Positions 26,847 through 35,477 of a DNA stretch of 64,000 nt are shown one piece after another; the stretch's first letter is position 1; each line of letters starts with the position of its first letter. The position numbers and the translations under genes are program-made. The stretch comes from an uncultured Alphaproteobacteria bacterium (lineage in GTDB: Bacteria; Pseudomonadota; Alphaproteobacteria; HIMB59): assembly GCA_902546975.1 (NCBI GenBank), contig CACCLU010000002.1, forward strand, positions 248,001-312,000. Reading direction: 5' to 3'. Below the pieces are notes generated by a model, which was not told where the DNA came from, made no database searches, and worked only from the letters and a program-made list of their open reading frames with translations.

Positions 26847-27472
26847 GTGTTAATTTTTTAATCCATAGAGCAAAAGAAATTCAAGCTGTAATTGATGCAA
26901 ATGCAAGTGAAATAGAAAAATTGGACCAAGAAATAGGAGATGGGGATCATATTTTTAATGTCCAAAGAGGGATCAAGCTGGTTATAGAATTAGAAGCTGT
27001 TATTAAAGATTTGCCAATGTCTAAAGCTCTAAACCAAATAGCAATGAAAGTTCTTTCTGGTATAGGTGGCTCATCTGGAGCCTTGTTTGGCACATTGTTT
27101 ATGACTATGGCCAAAGGAAACGATATCGATAATGGTGTTGATTATAAAAAAGCAATTGAAATTTTTGCAGATGGCGTTGAAGCTGTAAAACAAAGAGGTA
27201 AAGCAGATGTAGGTGAAAAAACAATGATGGATGTTCTCATACCTGTATCTAACTGCCTTAAAAAAGGTGTCGATGATAACAAAGATGTTAAAGAGATACT
27301 TAAAGAAGCTATAGAAGTCGCGGAAAAAGGGATGTTTTCAACAAAAGATCTTTTAGCTACAAAAGGGAGAGCTTCTTTTTTAGGAGAGCGAGCGAAAGGT
27401 CATATCGATCCTGGAGCCAGGTCTTCACAATTAATGATAAAAACTGTCTGTGAGTCAGTGTTAAATAGTTAG
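26843..27472 (+). CDS. dhaL: Dihydroxyacetone kinase ADP-binding subunit-like protein (DhaL)
   Basis: A 209-residue helical-barrel protein. The nucleotide/Mg site is seen as LDQEIGDGDHIFNVQRG (residues about 27-43) with the conserved Asp residues, followed by GGSSGALFGTLF and a C-terminal GARSSQLMIKTV segment, all typical of DhaL. In the PTS type, DhaL holds ADP that is re-phosphorylated by DhaM; in the ATP type the domain binds ATP directly. No DhaM or PTS gene is in the window. Related kinases phosphorylate erythrulose and other ketoses, so the substrate may be a ketotetrose or triose. Confidence 0.85.
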   Translation: MSVNFLIHRAKEIQAVIDANASEIEKLDQEIGDGDHIFNVQRGIKLVIELEAVIKDLPMSKALNQIAMKVLSGIGGSSGALFGTLFMTMAKGNDIDNGVDYKKAIEIFADGVEAVKQRGKADVGEKTMMDVLIPVSNCLKKGVDDNKDVKEILKEAIEVAEKGMFSTKDLLATKGRASFLGERAKGHIDPGARSSQLMIKTVCESVLNS

Positions 27473-27481
27473 GAGGATACT

Positions 27482-28474
27482 ATGAAAAAATTTATGAATT
27501 CAGCGGATGATTTTCTAAAGGAGAGTCTGCAAGGTTTTGGTGCTGCGCATCAAGATATTGTTAACTGCAACTACGACCCCAACTTCATCACCAGAGCCAC
27601 TCCCACAAAAGAGGGAAAAGTAGCTCTAATCAGTGGAGGGGGGAGTGGACACGAACCCATGCATGGTGGCTTAGTCGGCTACGGCATGCTGGATGCAGCC
27701 TGCCCTGGATTTGTTTTTTCATCACCCACACCTGATCAAATGTTAGCTGCTGTTGAAAAAGTAGACAGCGGAGCTGGAGTTTTATTTATCGTTAAAAACT
27801 ATTCTGGAGATGTAATGAATTTCCAAATGGCAGCTGAGATGATGCAAGGTCCAAATGAGTCTGTATTGACAAATGATGATGTTGCTGTGGAGGACTCTTC
27901 ATTTACAACTGGTAGAAGAGGTGTTGCTGCTACTGTTGTTGTTGAAAAAATAGTTGGTTCTTTAGCTGAGCATGGAGGTAGCTTACAAGAATGTAAAGCC
28001 TTAGGGGATAAGGTAAATAAAAATTCAGGTTCTATGGGAGTTGCATTTTCAAGCTGCACTGTCCCAGCTGCAGGAAAACCAAATTTTGATATAGGTGATG
28101 ATGAAATGGAATTTGGTGTTGGAATTCATGGTGAACCTGGAAGAAGAAGAGATAAAATGAAATCTGCGCAAGAGATTACAAACGAGTTATTAGAAGCAAT
28201 TAACGAGGACTTAAAGCCTGAGGCAAATGAAGAAATTCTTTTATTCGTCAATGGAATGGGGGGTACCCCTTTAACAGAGCTATACCTAATTTATGATAAT
28301 GCTAAAAACATGTTAGACAAAAAAAATATAAATATTTCAAGGTCTTTGGTTGGAAATTTTTGTACTTCTCTTGAAATGCAAGGAGCTTCAATTACCCTTA
28401 CTAAACTAGATGAAGAACTTGTAAAGCATTGGGATTCAAATGTTCACACCGCTGCGATGCGTTGGGGAATGTAA
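27482..28474 (+). CDS. dhaK: Dihydroxyacetone kinase substrate-binding subunit-like protein (DhaK)
   Basis: A 330-residue subunit that holds the keto-sugar through a covalent hemiaminal to a histidine. The usual motifs are present: SGGGSGHEPMHGG near residue 50, IVKNYSGDVMNF near 102, and GVGIHGEPGRRR with the substrate-binding His216. An AGGAGG-like site lies just before the ATG. Together with DhaL and the upstream ABC transporter it should phosphorylate the imported sugar, or its ketose form after oxidation by the divergent dehydrogenase. Gene order DhaL then DhaK is reversed relative to E. coli dhaKLM. Confidence 0.9.
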   Translation: MKKFMNSADDFLKESLQGFGAAHQDIVNCNYDPNFITRATPTKEGKVALISGGGSGHEPMHGGLVGYGMLDAACPGFVFSSPTPDQMLAAVEKVDSGAGVLFIVKNYSGDVMNFQMAAEMMQGPNESVLTNDDVAVEDSSFTTGRRGVAATVVVEKIVGSLAEHGGSLQECKALGDKVNKNSGSMGVAFSSCTVPAAGKPNFDIGDDEMEFGVGIHGEPGRRRDKMKSAQEITNELLEAINEDLKPEANEEILLFVNGMGGTPLTELYLIYDNAKNMLDKKNINISRSLVGNFCTSLEMQGASITLTKLDEELVKHWDSNVHTAAMRWGM

Positions 28475-28541
28475 TAAAAGTTCATAAAATTTAAATAATT
28501 AATTCAAACAATTTTCATAATTGGAACTGAAAATTTTAATT

Positions 28542-30332
28542 ATGTTTAAATATATTTTTAAAGGAATTCCCTTTTTACTCTTACTAATACCAAATTTGGT
28601 ATTAGCAGAAAAATTAACCATTTTACATATCAACGACCATCATTCTCACTTAGAAGCTAACAGCAGAATGAGTTTGGATTTAGATGGTGAGACAACTAGG
28701 ACAAAATCAGGTGGGTTCCCCGCTGTTGTAACTAAGATAAAAGAACTGAGATTGGAAAACCCAAACTCACTCACTCTTCATGCTGGAGACGCAACGAATG
28801 GTACGCTGTATTTCACTTTATTTGAAGGTGAAGCAGACGCAGCTTTAATGAATGTAGTATGTTTTGATGCCTTCGTGGTGGGTAATCACGAATTTAATAA
28901 TGGCGATCAAGGATTGGTAACGTTTCTTGACTACCTCAATGAGGGAAACTGTCAAACACCAGTTCTCGGAGCTAACGTTCAACCTGAAGTCGGTATTTCT
29001 CCTTTAGCCAAATCATCTAGGGATGATTACATCCAGCCTTACACCATCGTTGAGCGCAACGGAGAGAAAATTGGAATTATTGGTATTGTTATCTCTAAAA
29101 AAACAAAGATCTCCTCTAATCCTGATGACAACACAATGTTTTTAGATGAAGTATCAACAGCCCAAAAATATACTGATGAACTCAACTCTCAAGGGGTGGA
29201 TCGAGTTATTTTACTCTCTCACTTTGGATATGAGAACGACCTAGCGCTCGCCCAAAAGACATCTGGTATCGATATTATTGTTGGGGGTGACTCTCATAGT
29301 CTATTAGGCGACTTAAGTGACTTAGGATTAAAACCTAGTGGTTCTTATCCGACCATGGTTAATGACGCGTCTGGCAACGATGTTTGTGTGGTAACTGCTT
29401 GGGAGTACTCTCAAATCGTAGGAGAACTTCACGCCGAATTTGACGGTCAGGGTAACATTACTTCCTGTATGGGAACGCCACATATGATGCTTGCTGACTC
29501 GTTTAAAAGAAAGAACGCAGATGGTGAAAGAGTAGAAATTGAGGAGGGGTACCGTGATGCTGTATACAGTGTTATTAAAGTGAACCCATCCTTATCCATC
29601 GTTGAGCCAGATGCGGACGCCCAAGCTCTACTAGCTAGTTATTCCTCTAAAATCGATGAATTTAGTTCTGAGATTATTGGTAGTGTGAGCGAGGATCTTT
29701 GTTTAGAGAGAATTCCAGGTCAAGGAAAATCTAAAATGTGTGACCCTTCAAAGACAGCACAGAATGGATCGGATATCTCGAATATCGTCGCTCAAGCATT
29801 TAGAGAAATGTCAAACTTAAGTGACATCGCTATTCAAAATGGTGGTGGTACACGTGTTGACGTTGCAGCGGGTGATTATACTCTGGGTGATGCTTACACC
29901 CTTTTGCCTTTCGGGAATACGATTGTCGAATTATCAATGACAGGCCAAGAAATTAAAAATGTTCTTGAAGATGCTCTGGACTACGCTCTTTCTCCTGATG
30001 GTTCAACTGGTGCATATCCATATGCGGCAGGTCTACGTTGGGACGTCGACTCCTCAAAAGCAAAGGGTGATCGAATTTCTAACTTAGAATTTAAGGGTAG
30101 ATCTGACAGTTCCTGGTCAGCACTGAATATGACTCAAATGTATACTGTGGCCACGAACAATTATATCTCGAGTGGAAAAGATGGATACCTAACTTTTGGT
30201 GACATCTCTAAAGAGGGACGAGTCGTAGATACATATCTAGGTTATGCTCAGTCTTTTGTCGACTATGTCAAGAAGGTAGGAACAATTAATAAGCTTCCTT
30301 TATCGGAATACTCCACCCAGTCTTTCAAGTAA
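28542..30332 (+). CDS. Periplasmic 5'-nucleotidase / UshA-like metallophosphoesterase
   Basis: 596 residues. A signal peptide (FKYIFKGIPFLLLLIPNLVLA) is followed by the metallophosphoesterase core: LHINDHHSHLE, HAGDATNG, VVGNHEFNNG, SHFGYENDLAL and VGGDSHSLLG. The C-terminal 5_nucleotid_C domain has QNGGGTRVDVAAGDY and LPFGNTIVELSMTGQEI. It should release phosphate from nucleotides outside the inner membrane. It stands before the phosphonate genes, fitting a phosphorus-scavenging block. A TTG start 21 bases upstream was not chosen, as the ATG gives a better signal peptide. Confidence 0.9.
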   Translation: MFKYIFKGIPFLLLLIPNLVLAEKLTILHINDHHSHLEANSRMSLDLDGETTRTKSGGFPAVVTKIKELRLENPNSLTLHAGDATNGTLYFTLFEGEADAALMNVVCFDAFVVGNHEFNNGDQGLVTFLDYLNEGNCQTPVLGANVQPEVGISPLAKSSRDDYIQPYTIVERNGEKIGIIGIVISKKTKISSNPDDNTMFLDEVSTAQKYTDELNSQGVDRVILLSHFGYENDLALAQKTSGIDIIVGGDSHSLLGDLSDLGLKPSGSYPTMVNDASGNDVCVVTAWEYSQIVGELHAEFDGQGNITSCMGTPHMMLADSFKRKNADGERVEIEEGYRDAVYSVIKVNPSLSIVEPDADAQALLASYSSKIDEFSSEIIGSVSEDLCLERIPGQGKSKMCDPSKTAQNGSDISNIVAQAFREMSNLSDIAIQNGGGTRVDVAAGDYTLGDAYTLLPFGNTIVELSMTGQEIKNVLEDALDYALSPDGSTGAYPYAAGLRWDVDSSKAKGDRISNLEFKGRSDSSWSALNMTQMYTVATNNYISSGKDGYLTFGDISKEGRVVDTYLGYAQSFVDYVKKVGTINKLPLSEYSTQSFK

Positions 30333-30338
30333 ATTAAT

Positions 30339-31022
30339 TTATTTTAGCCCGTGATTTTCACGGGCCACACTCTTATTGAAATTAAGTAAACTTTTATAAT
30401 CTTTCAATTTGACTTCATTATATATAAATAAGTTTGAGTAATTTTTATTTTTATAGGTGTATCGGAATATTTTTTTTACTCCTGCGGCTTTAGCTGATTT
30501 GATACCGGCATCAGAGTCTTCAATGACAACCACATCTGTCGGTTTGAGGTTAAGTTTTTTGCAAGCCATTTTATAGCCATCAGGGCTAGGCTTTGGTTTC
30601 ACGTTATTTTTACAAGCAATAATGAAAGAAAAATATTGATTGATATTATGATATTTTAATACTTTAAGGACGCGTTCTTTTTTGGCATTTGTAACAATCG
30701 CTTTAGGTTGACTAATCATCCCGAGAGTTTTTTTTAGGTTTGGAAACAAAGAGGGAGTATTTTCAAAATATTCGTCCACTAAAAAATCGTATTCTCTGAG
30801 TATTTCATTTATTGTTTTCTTAGATTTTATATTCGAAAAATGTTTGTTAAGAATACTAATTACTGGAGTTCCGATAAGGTGGTGATATGTGATAAATTTT
30901 TCGAATTTCATGTTAAATTTTCTAAGGCATTTTTTTAAAATGTAAAAGCGTTTGGGCTCTGAATTAATTATTACGCCATCAAAATCAAATAGATAAGCCT
31001 TAAATATTTTTTCTTTCTTCAC
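30339..31022 (-). CDS. HAD-superfamily phosphatase (beta-phosphoglucomutase-like)
   Basis: 227 residues. Motif I FDFDGVIINSEP, motif II TNAKKERV, motif III KPKPSPDGYKMA and motif IV VIEDSDAGIKSAKAAG are all present, with a helical cap after motif I. The family acts on sugar phosphates. It lies between a 5'-nucleotidase and the C-P lyase genes, but on the opposite strand, and diverges from phnG. Since phnN and phnP are missing nearby, a role on ribose phosphate products of C-P lyase is conceivable; this is a guess from position. Confidence 0.82.
   Translation of the reverse strand: MKKEKIFKAYLFDFDGVIINSEPKRFYILKKCLRKFNMKFEKFITYHHLIGTPVISILNKHFSNIKSKKTINEILREYDFLVDEYFENTPSLFPNLKKTLGMISQPKAIVTNAKKERVLKVLKYHNINQYFSFIIACKNNVKPKPSPDGYKMACKKLNLKPTDVVVIEDSDAGIKSAKAAGVKKIFRYTYKNKNYSNLFIYNEVKLKDYKSLLNFNKSVARENHGLK
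30347..30365. terminator. Stem-loop at the convergent end of the nucleotidase and HAD genes
   Basis: GCCCGTGA (30347-30354) pairs exactly with TCACGGGC (30358-30365) around a TTT loop. It lies 15 bases past the nucleotidase stop and inside the last codons of the leftward HAD gene, so it may end transcription from the left; the T-run is poor on both strands. Confidence 0.55.
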
Positions 31023-31084
31023 AAAAACAAAATTAAATTTTACTCTTTAACAATTATTTAACTTACCTCTTTTATATTAATTTA

Positions 31085-31510
31085 ATGTTAAGGCCGGAGT
31101 GGATTTCAATTTTCTCAAAAACAAATGAAAGTCTTCTTAAAAACTCACTTGATCATATAAACTTTAAAGAGAACTATGATGTTTTATTGGGCCCAGAAAT
31201 TGGCTCAATTATGATCCAAGGAAGAGCAGGAGGAACCGGTGATAAATTTAATTTAGGAGAGGCTACACTTACTAAATGTATTGTAAAATTTCAGGAAAAA
31301 ACTGGCTATTCTTATCATTTAGGTAGAAATCTCATCAAAAGTGAGTATGGAGCTATTCTTGATGCATTGATGCAAATCGAGAGCTACCACTCAAAACTGT
31401 TAATTTACGTCAAAGAATTTCAAGAACAAATACAAAAAGAAAAAATTAAAATTATTGCTGACTCTAGTGAGAGTAAAGTCGATTTTTTTACTATGGTTAG
31501 AGGGGACTAA
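31085..31510 (+). CDS. phnG: C-P lyase core subunit PhnG
   Basis: 141 residues (E. coli PhnG has about 150). The GPEIGSIMIQGRAGGTGDKFNLGEATLTKC region, residues about 36-65, is the conserved PhnG core, with R and G residues in the GRAGGTG turn, and HLGRNLIKSEYGAILDAL follows near 79. PhnG is part of the PhnG2H2I2J2 complex that converts alkylphosphonates through ribosyl intermediates. It opens a seven-gene phnGHIJKLM run with gaps or overlaps of only a few bases. No clear Shine-Dalgarno is seen in front of its ATG. Confidence 0.92.
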   Translation: MLRPEWISIFSKTNESLLKNSLDHINFKENYDVLLGPEIGSIMIQGRAGGTGDKFNLGEATLTKCIVKFQEKTGYSYHLGRNLIKSEYGAILDALMQIESYHSKLLIYVKEFQEQIQKEKIKIIADSSESKVDFFTMVRGD

Positions 31511-31515
31511 TTTTT

Positions 31516-32088
31516 TTGGAGCACGTCGGCTTTAAAAATAAAACATTTGAGTCTCAAGAGGCTTTTCATTTAATTTTACAGGCTACCGCAAACCCAGGAA
31601 AAAAAGTTAAATTTATGAATCATAATTATTCTCAAGAGGATCTTCACATCTCATCTGTTAACATCATCTTTACACTATTGGATCTTGACACAAATGTATT
31701 CATTCAAAGCGCTCAAGAAAACATTATTTCTAACTTTATTAAATTACATACCGGCTCACCAATTACTAAAAATAAAGTGGAGTCTGATTTTGCTATTGTT
31801 ACCCATGGTGATTTAGACTTTGAATCTTTTAATGATGGGCTAGATCAATACCCTGATAAGTCCACTACAATCATAATTCAAATTCAAAGTATGAGCGAAG
31901 GAGAAGATTTTGTACTTTCTGGACCTGGTATTAAAAATTCAAATCAAATCACTTTAAGAGGAATTCCTCATAATTTTAAAGAAAAAATAAACTCCAACTC
32001 TTCAAAATTCCCACGAGGTGTTGATATTTTTTTAACCTGTAATGATGAGCTTATCTCCTTACCTCGAACTATAAAGATAATTAACTAA
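31516..32088 (+). CDS. phnH: C-P lyase core subunit PhnH
   Basis: 190 residues starting with TTG (about 194 in E. coli). The N-terminus FESQEAFHLILQATANPGKK is the PhnH hallmark (F-R-x-x-M-x-x-MA-x-PG pattern), and the C-terminal part has FVLSGPGI and FPRGVDIFLT, both usual in PhnH. It is a structural core subunit that contributes to the membrane-independent C-P lyase complex. The stop shares one base with the phnI start, indicating translational coupling. Confidence 0.92.
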   Translation: MEHVGFKNKTFESQEAFHLILQATANPGKKVKFMNHNYSQEDLHISSVNIIFTLLDLDTNVFIQSAQENIISNFIKLHTGSPITKNKVESDFAIVTHGDLDFESFNDGLDQYPDKSTTIIIQIQSMSEGEDFVLSGPGIKNSNQITLRGIPHNFKEKINSNSSKFPRGVDIFLTCNDELISLPRTIKIIN

Positions 32089-33179
32089 TGTATGTAGCGG
32101 TCAAAGGAGGAGAAAAAGCTATAAATAGTTCAATTGAGCTTCTTGATCAAAAACGAAAACATATCTCTTCTAATCAAGATATTAATATTAGCCAGTTAAT
32201 AGAACAGCTTAGTTTTGCAGTTGACCGTGTGGTCTCAGAGGGATCTTTGTATGATAAGAACTTATCTGCCCTATCCATTAAGCAAGCCCAAGGAGATTTG
32301 GTAGAAGCGATCTTTATTTTAAGAGCTTATAGAACAACATTGGAGAGATTTTCTTACAGTGTTCCGATTGATACCAGTTCAATGACTTTAAAAAGGAGGA
32401 TATCCGCAACATATAAGGATATTCCCGGAGGTCAGATATTAGGACCGACATTTGATTATACACATAGACTCCTCGATTTTTCGCTGCTTAACGGAAAAGA
32501 AACATCCAACAAAAAAAATACTCCAACGAGTAACGATAATGTTTTTTTTCCAAGAGTAATGGAATTCTTGAACAATGAGGGATTGATGGAAAAAGAAATA
32601 GAAAAATTAAAGTCTAAGCCTTTTGATATTACCCGAGAGCCTATGAAATTTCCTGCATCTAGAGATCAGTGGCTTCAAATCTTGTCCAGAAGTGATGAGG
32701 GATTTTTGTTAGGGTTATCGTATTCTGCAATCAGAGGATTTGGCAGCAAAGGAACTCATCCTTTTGTAGGTGAAATACGATACGGTTTTGTTGAAGTCAA
32801 AATATATCCTGAAGAACTAGGGTTTGAAATTTGTGTTGGTGAAATTGAGGTATCAGAATGCGAAATGGTCGATCAATTTGAGGGAAGTAAAAAAATAGCC
32901 CCACAATTTACTCGAGGTTACGGCCTTACTTTTGGTTATAACGAAAGAAAAGCCATGTCTATTTCTATTATTGACAGAGCACTTAAGAGTGAGGAATATG
33001 GAGAAGAAATTAAATTTCCCATTCAAGATCAAGAATTTGTGCTTTATCACTCTGATAATGTGGAGGCCCAAGGATTTGTCTCACACCTCAAACTCCCCCA
33101 TTACGTAGATTTTCAAGGAGAGCTAAATCTTATCAGAGAATTAAGAAAAAAAATTTTGAAAGAGAACAAAGATGATTGA
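32088..33179 (+). CDS. phnI: C-P lyase nucleosidase subunit PhnI
   Basis: 363 residues. MYVAVKGGEKAI at the start and FSYSVPIDTSSMTLKRRISATYKDIPGGQILGPT-like segments (near residues 90-125) match PhnI, which replaces adenine of ATP by the phosphonate at C1 of ribose with PhnG, PhnH and PhnL. SYSAIRGFGSKGTHPFVGEIRYG (near 208-230) is another family hallmark. It overlaps phnJ by 8 bases. Length is normal for the family. Confidence 0.94.
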   Translation: MYVAVKGGEKAINSSIELLDQKRKHISSNQDINISQLIEQLSFAVDRVVSEGSLYDKNLSALSIKQAQGDLVEAIFILRAYRTTLERFSYSVPIDTSSMTLKRRISATYKDIPGGQILGPTFDYTHRLLDFSLLNGKETSNKKNTPTSNDNVFFPRVMEFLNNEGLMEKEIEKLKSKPFDITREPMKFPASRDQWLQILSRSDEGFLLGLSYSAIRGFGSKGTHPFVGEIRYGFVEVKIYPEELGFEICVGEIEVSECEMVDQFEGSKKIAPQFTRGYGLTFGYNERKAMSISIIDRALKSEEYGEEIKFPIQDQEFVLYHSDNVEAQGFVSHLKLPHYVDFQGELNLIRELRKKILKENKDD

Positions 33180-34002
33180 TGGTTTCAATTTTGCCTATTT
33201 GGATGAAGCCACTAAAAGGATGATCCGAAGAACCATATTAAAAGCTATTTGCATACCCGGTTATCAATGTCCATTTGGAGGTAGGGAGATGCCCCTCGCT
33301 TATGGTTGGGGGACTGGAGGTATTCAAGTGACGGCTTCAATCATCGGCATTAATGACACGCTCAAAGTCATTGATCAGGGAGCGGATGATACTACCAATG
33401 CCATATCCATTAAAAATTTTTTCAAAAAAGTATGTAAAATTGAAACAACTGAAGATACTGAAAAGGCTACCATCATCCAAACGAGACATAGGATCCCAGA
33501 AAAAAAATTATCAGAAAATCAAATTCTTGTTTATCAAGTCCCTCAACCAGAACCTTTACGTCGCTTAGAGCCAAAAGAACAAGAAACCCGCAAACTTCAT
33601 GCATATGAAGAGTATGCCTTGATGCATGTGAAGCTTTATGAAGAAATATCTCACTTTGGATCTGTGATAAAAACATATGCCTATCCGGTTAGAACAAATA
33701 AAAGATATATCACTGACCCCAGCCCGACACCTAAATTCGATAACCCAAAGATGGACTTTATGGAAGCGCTCCAATTGTTTGGCGCAGGCAGAGAAAGAAG
33801 AATATATGCGATCCCTCCCTATACAAGTGTTCAAAGTTTAGATTTCGAAGATCACCCTTTTCAAATTCAAACTTGGGACGAGCGCTGTGATATTTGCGGC
33901 TCCAACAACAGTTATCTGGATGAAATTATAATAAACGATAAGGGAGAGAAAAAATTTATTTGCTCTGATACGAATTACTGCGAGAAAAATTTAAAAACAT
34001 AA
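33172..34002 (+). CDS. phnJ: C-P lyase radical SAM subunit PhnJ
   Basis: 276 residues; the enzyme that breaks the carbon-phosphorus bond. The C-terminal Cys pattern C-x2-C-x21-C-x5-C is intact: Cys239, Cys242 and Cys264 should hold the Fe4S4 cluster, and Cys270 should carry the thiyl radical, at exactly the spacing of E. coli Cys241, 244, 266 and 272. The N-terminal part (GFNFAYLDEATKRMIRR) and the GREMPLAYGWGTGG segment are also typical. All key residues support an active enzyme. Confidence 0.96.
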   Translation: MIDGFNFAYLDEATKRMIRRTILKAICIPGYQCPFGGREMPLAYGWGTGGIQVTASIIGINDTLKVIDQGADDTTNAISIKNFFKKVCKIETTEDTEKATIIQTRHRIPEKKLSENQILVYQVPQPEPLRRLEPKEQETRKLHAYEEYALMHVKLYEEISHFGSVIKTYAYPVRTNKRYITDPSPTPKFDNPKMDFMEALQLFGAGRERRIYAIPPYTSVQSLDFEDHPFQIQTWDERCDICGSNNSYLDEIIINDKGEKKFICSDTNYCEKNLKT

Positions 34003-34785
34003 ATGATAGTTAAAGACAAGATTTTAGAGGTAAAAAATTTAACTCACTATTATGGTGAACAGGTGGGCTGTGAGGATATTTCTTTTGATTTATATCAAGG
34101 AGAAATACTAGGCATAGTCGGTGAGTCAGGCTCGGGTAAAAGCACGCTGTTAAAATGTCTTTCAGGTCAAATTTCTCCATCTCAGGGAATGATAAATTTT
34201 TGTATTGATAAATCCCAACCTTTACAGGATTTATGTAAAATTTCAGAGCAGAAAAAAAGATCGCTTATGAGAAAAGAGTGGGGGATCGTTCAACAAAACC
34301 CAAGAGATGGTTTGAGGCTGAGAGTCAGCGCAGGGGGGAATATTGCAGAGAGAATTATCAACGAAGAAATTAAGAATTACTCCAAAATTCGAAATAAAGC
34401 CTTGGAATGGATGGATAAAACAGAAATGGAAAAATCTCGAATTGATGATTTTCCCGTAAATTTTTCAGGAGGGATGCAACAAAGACTTCAGATTTCTAAA
34501 ATCTTATCCTCTAATCCCAAGCTCGTATATATGGATGAACCCACAGGAGGGTTAGATGTTTCAGTTCAGGCTAAATTGCTCGATACTATTACCATAATTG
34601 TCAGAGACTTGAACGTTTCCATGATAATCGTCTCTCATGATCTTGCGGTTGTGAAGTTTTTAACCGATAAGCTATTAGTAATGAAAAGCGGCAAGGTCGT
34701 TGAAAGTGGTTTAACAGATCGAGTACTGGATGACCCCCAACACTCTTATACACAATTACTTACTTCATCAATTTTACAAGTATGA
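34003..34785 (+). CDS. phnK: C-P lyase system ATPase PhnK
   Basis: 260 residues with Walker A GESGSGKST, signature FSGGMQQRLQISKIL and Walker B LVYMDEPTGGLDVS. The DppD-like order and QQNPRDGLRLRVSAGGNIAERI segment are typical of PhnK, which docks on the PhnJ face of the core complex rather than on a permease. It starts directly behind the phnJ stop and overlaps phnL by 4 bases. Confidence 0.93.
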   Translation: MIVKDKILEVKNLTHYYGEQVGCEDISFDLYQGEILGIVGESGSGKSTLLKCLSGQISPSQGMINFCIDKSQPLQDLCKISEQKKRSLMRKEWGIVQQNPRDGLRLRVSAGGNIAERIINEEIKNYSKIRNKALEWMDKTEMEKSRIDDFPVNFSGGMQQRLQISKILSSNPKLVYMDEPTGGLDVSVQAKLLDTITIIVRDLNVSMIIVSHDLAVVKFLTDKLLVMKSGKVVESGLTDRVLDDPQHSYTQLLTSSILQV

Positions 34786-35477
34786 ACCCCTCCATCAAAA
34801 CAACAAACCTGCAAAAAACTTTTACGCTTCACAATCAAAACTCAACAGAATTGAAAGTGTTGAAAAATATTAATTTTTCAATATCACCTGGTGAATGTGT
34901 AGCGCTCACGGGCAAATCAGGAACAGGAAAATCTACTTTTTTAAGGATGCTCTATGGTAATTACCTTCCAACTGCTGGATCAATTGAGATTTTATATAAC
35001 GACACTTACTTCGATCTAATGAATTGTTTAGAACATCAAGTTATCTATTTAAGAAAGCATGCTATTGGATATGTCAGTCAATTTTTAGTTGTCATTCCGA
35101 GAGTATCAACATTTGATATCGTTTCAAATACGCTTAAACAACAAAATACATTGGAAGATAACTCCAACGAAAAAATTTCTCACCTACTGGAAACACTTAA
35201 TATCAAAAAAAATATGTGGCATCTTCCTCCCATGACATTTTCGGGAGGCGAGCAACAAAGAGTAAACATTGCCAAAACATTTATAGGTAATTATCCCATA
35301 CTTTTTTTAGATGAGCCCACATCGGCCTTGGACAAAGAAAATACAGAAATTGTCTTAGAATTAATTAAATCTAAGCTTAATAAAAATGTAGCAATAATCA
35401 CTATCATACATGATGCAACCATTAGAAATCAAATTTGTACAAGGGAATTTAATTTAGAAAATTTTACAGAAGTATGA
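34782..35477 (+). CDS. phnL: C-P lyase system ATPase PhnL
   Basis: 231 residues with Walker A GKSGTGKST, the PhnL-typical IGYVSQFLVVIPRVSTFDIV segment, signature FSGGEQQRVNIAKTF and Walker B LFLDEPTSALD. It joins PhnK to form the ATPase pair of the C-P lyase machine. It overlaps both neighbours by 4 bases, so the whole phnGHIJKLM row should be one messenger. Confidence 0.93.
   Translation: MNPSIKTTNLQKTFTLHNQNSTELKVLKNINFSISPGECVALTGKSGTGKSTFLRMLYGNYLPTAGSIEILYNDTYFDLMNCLEHQVIYLRKHAIGYVSQFLVVIPRVSTFDIVSNTLKQQNTLEDNSNEKISHLLETLNIKKNMWHLPPMTFSGGEQQRVNIAKTFIGNYPILFLDEPTSALDKENTEIVLELIKSKLNKNVAIITIIHDATIRNQICTREFNLENFTEV

Noticed and set aside
33353-33834. Several short frames overlapping phnJ on both strands
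   Set aside because: All are inside phnJ, whose product is unmistakable.
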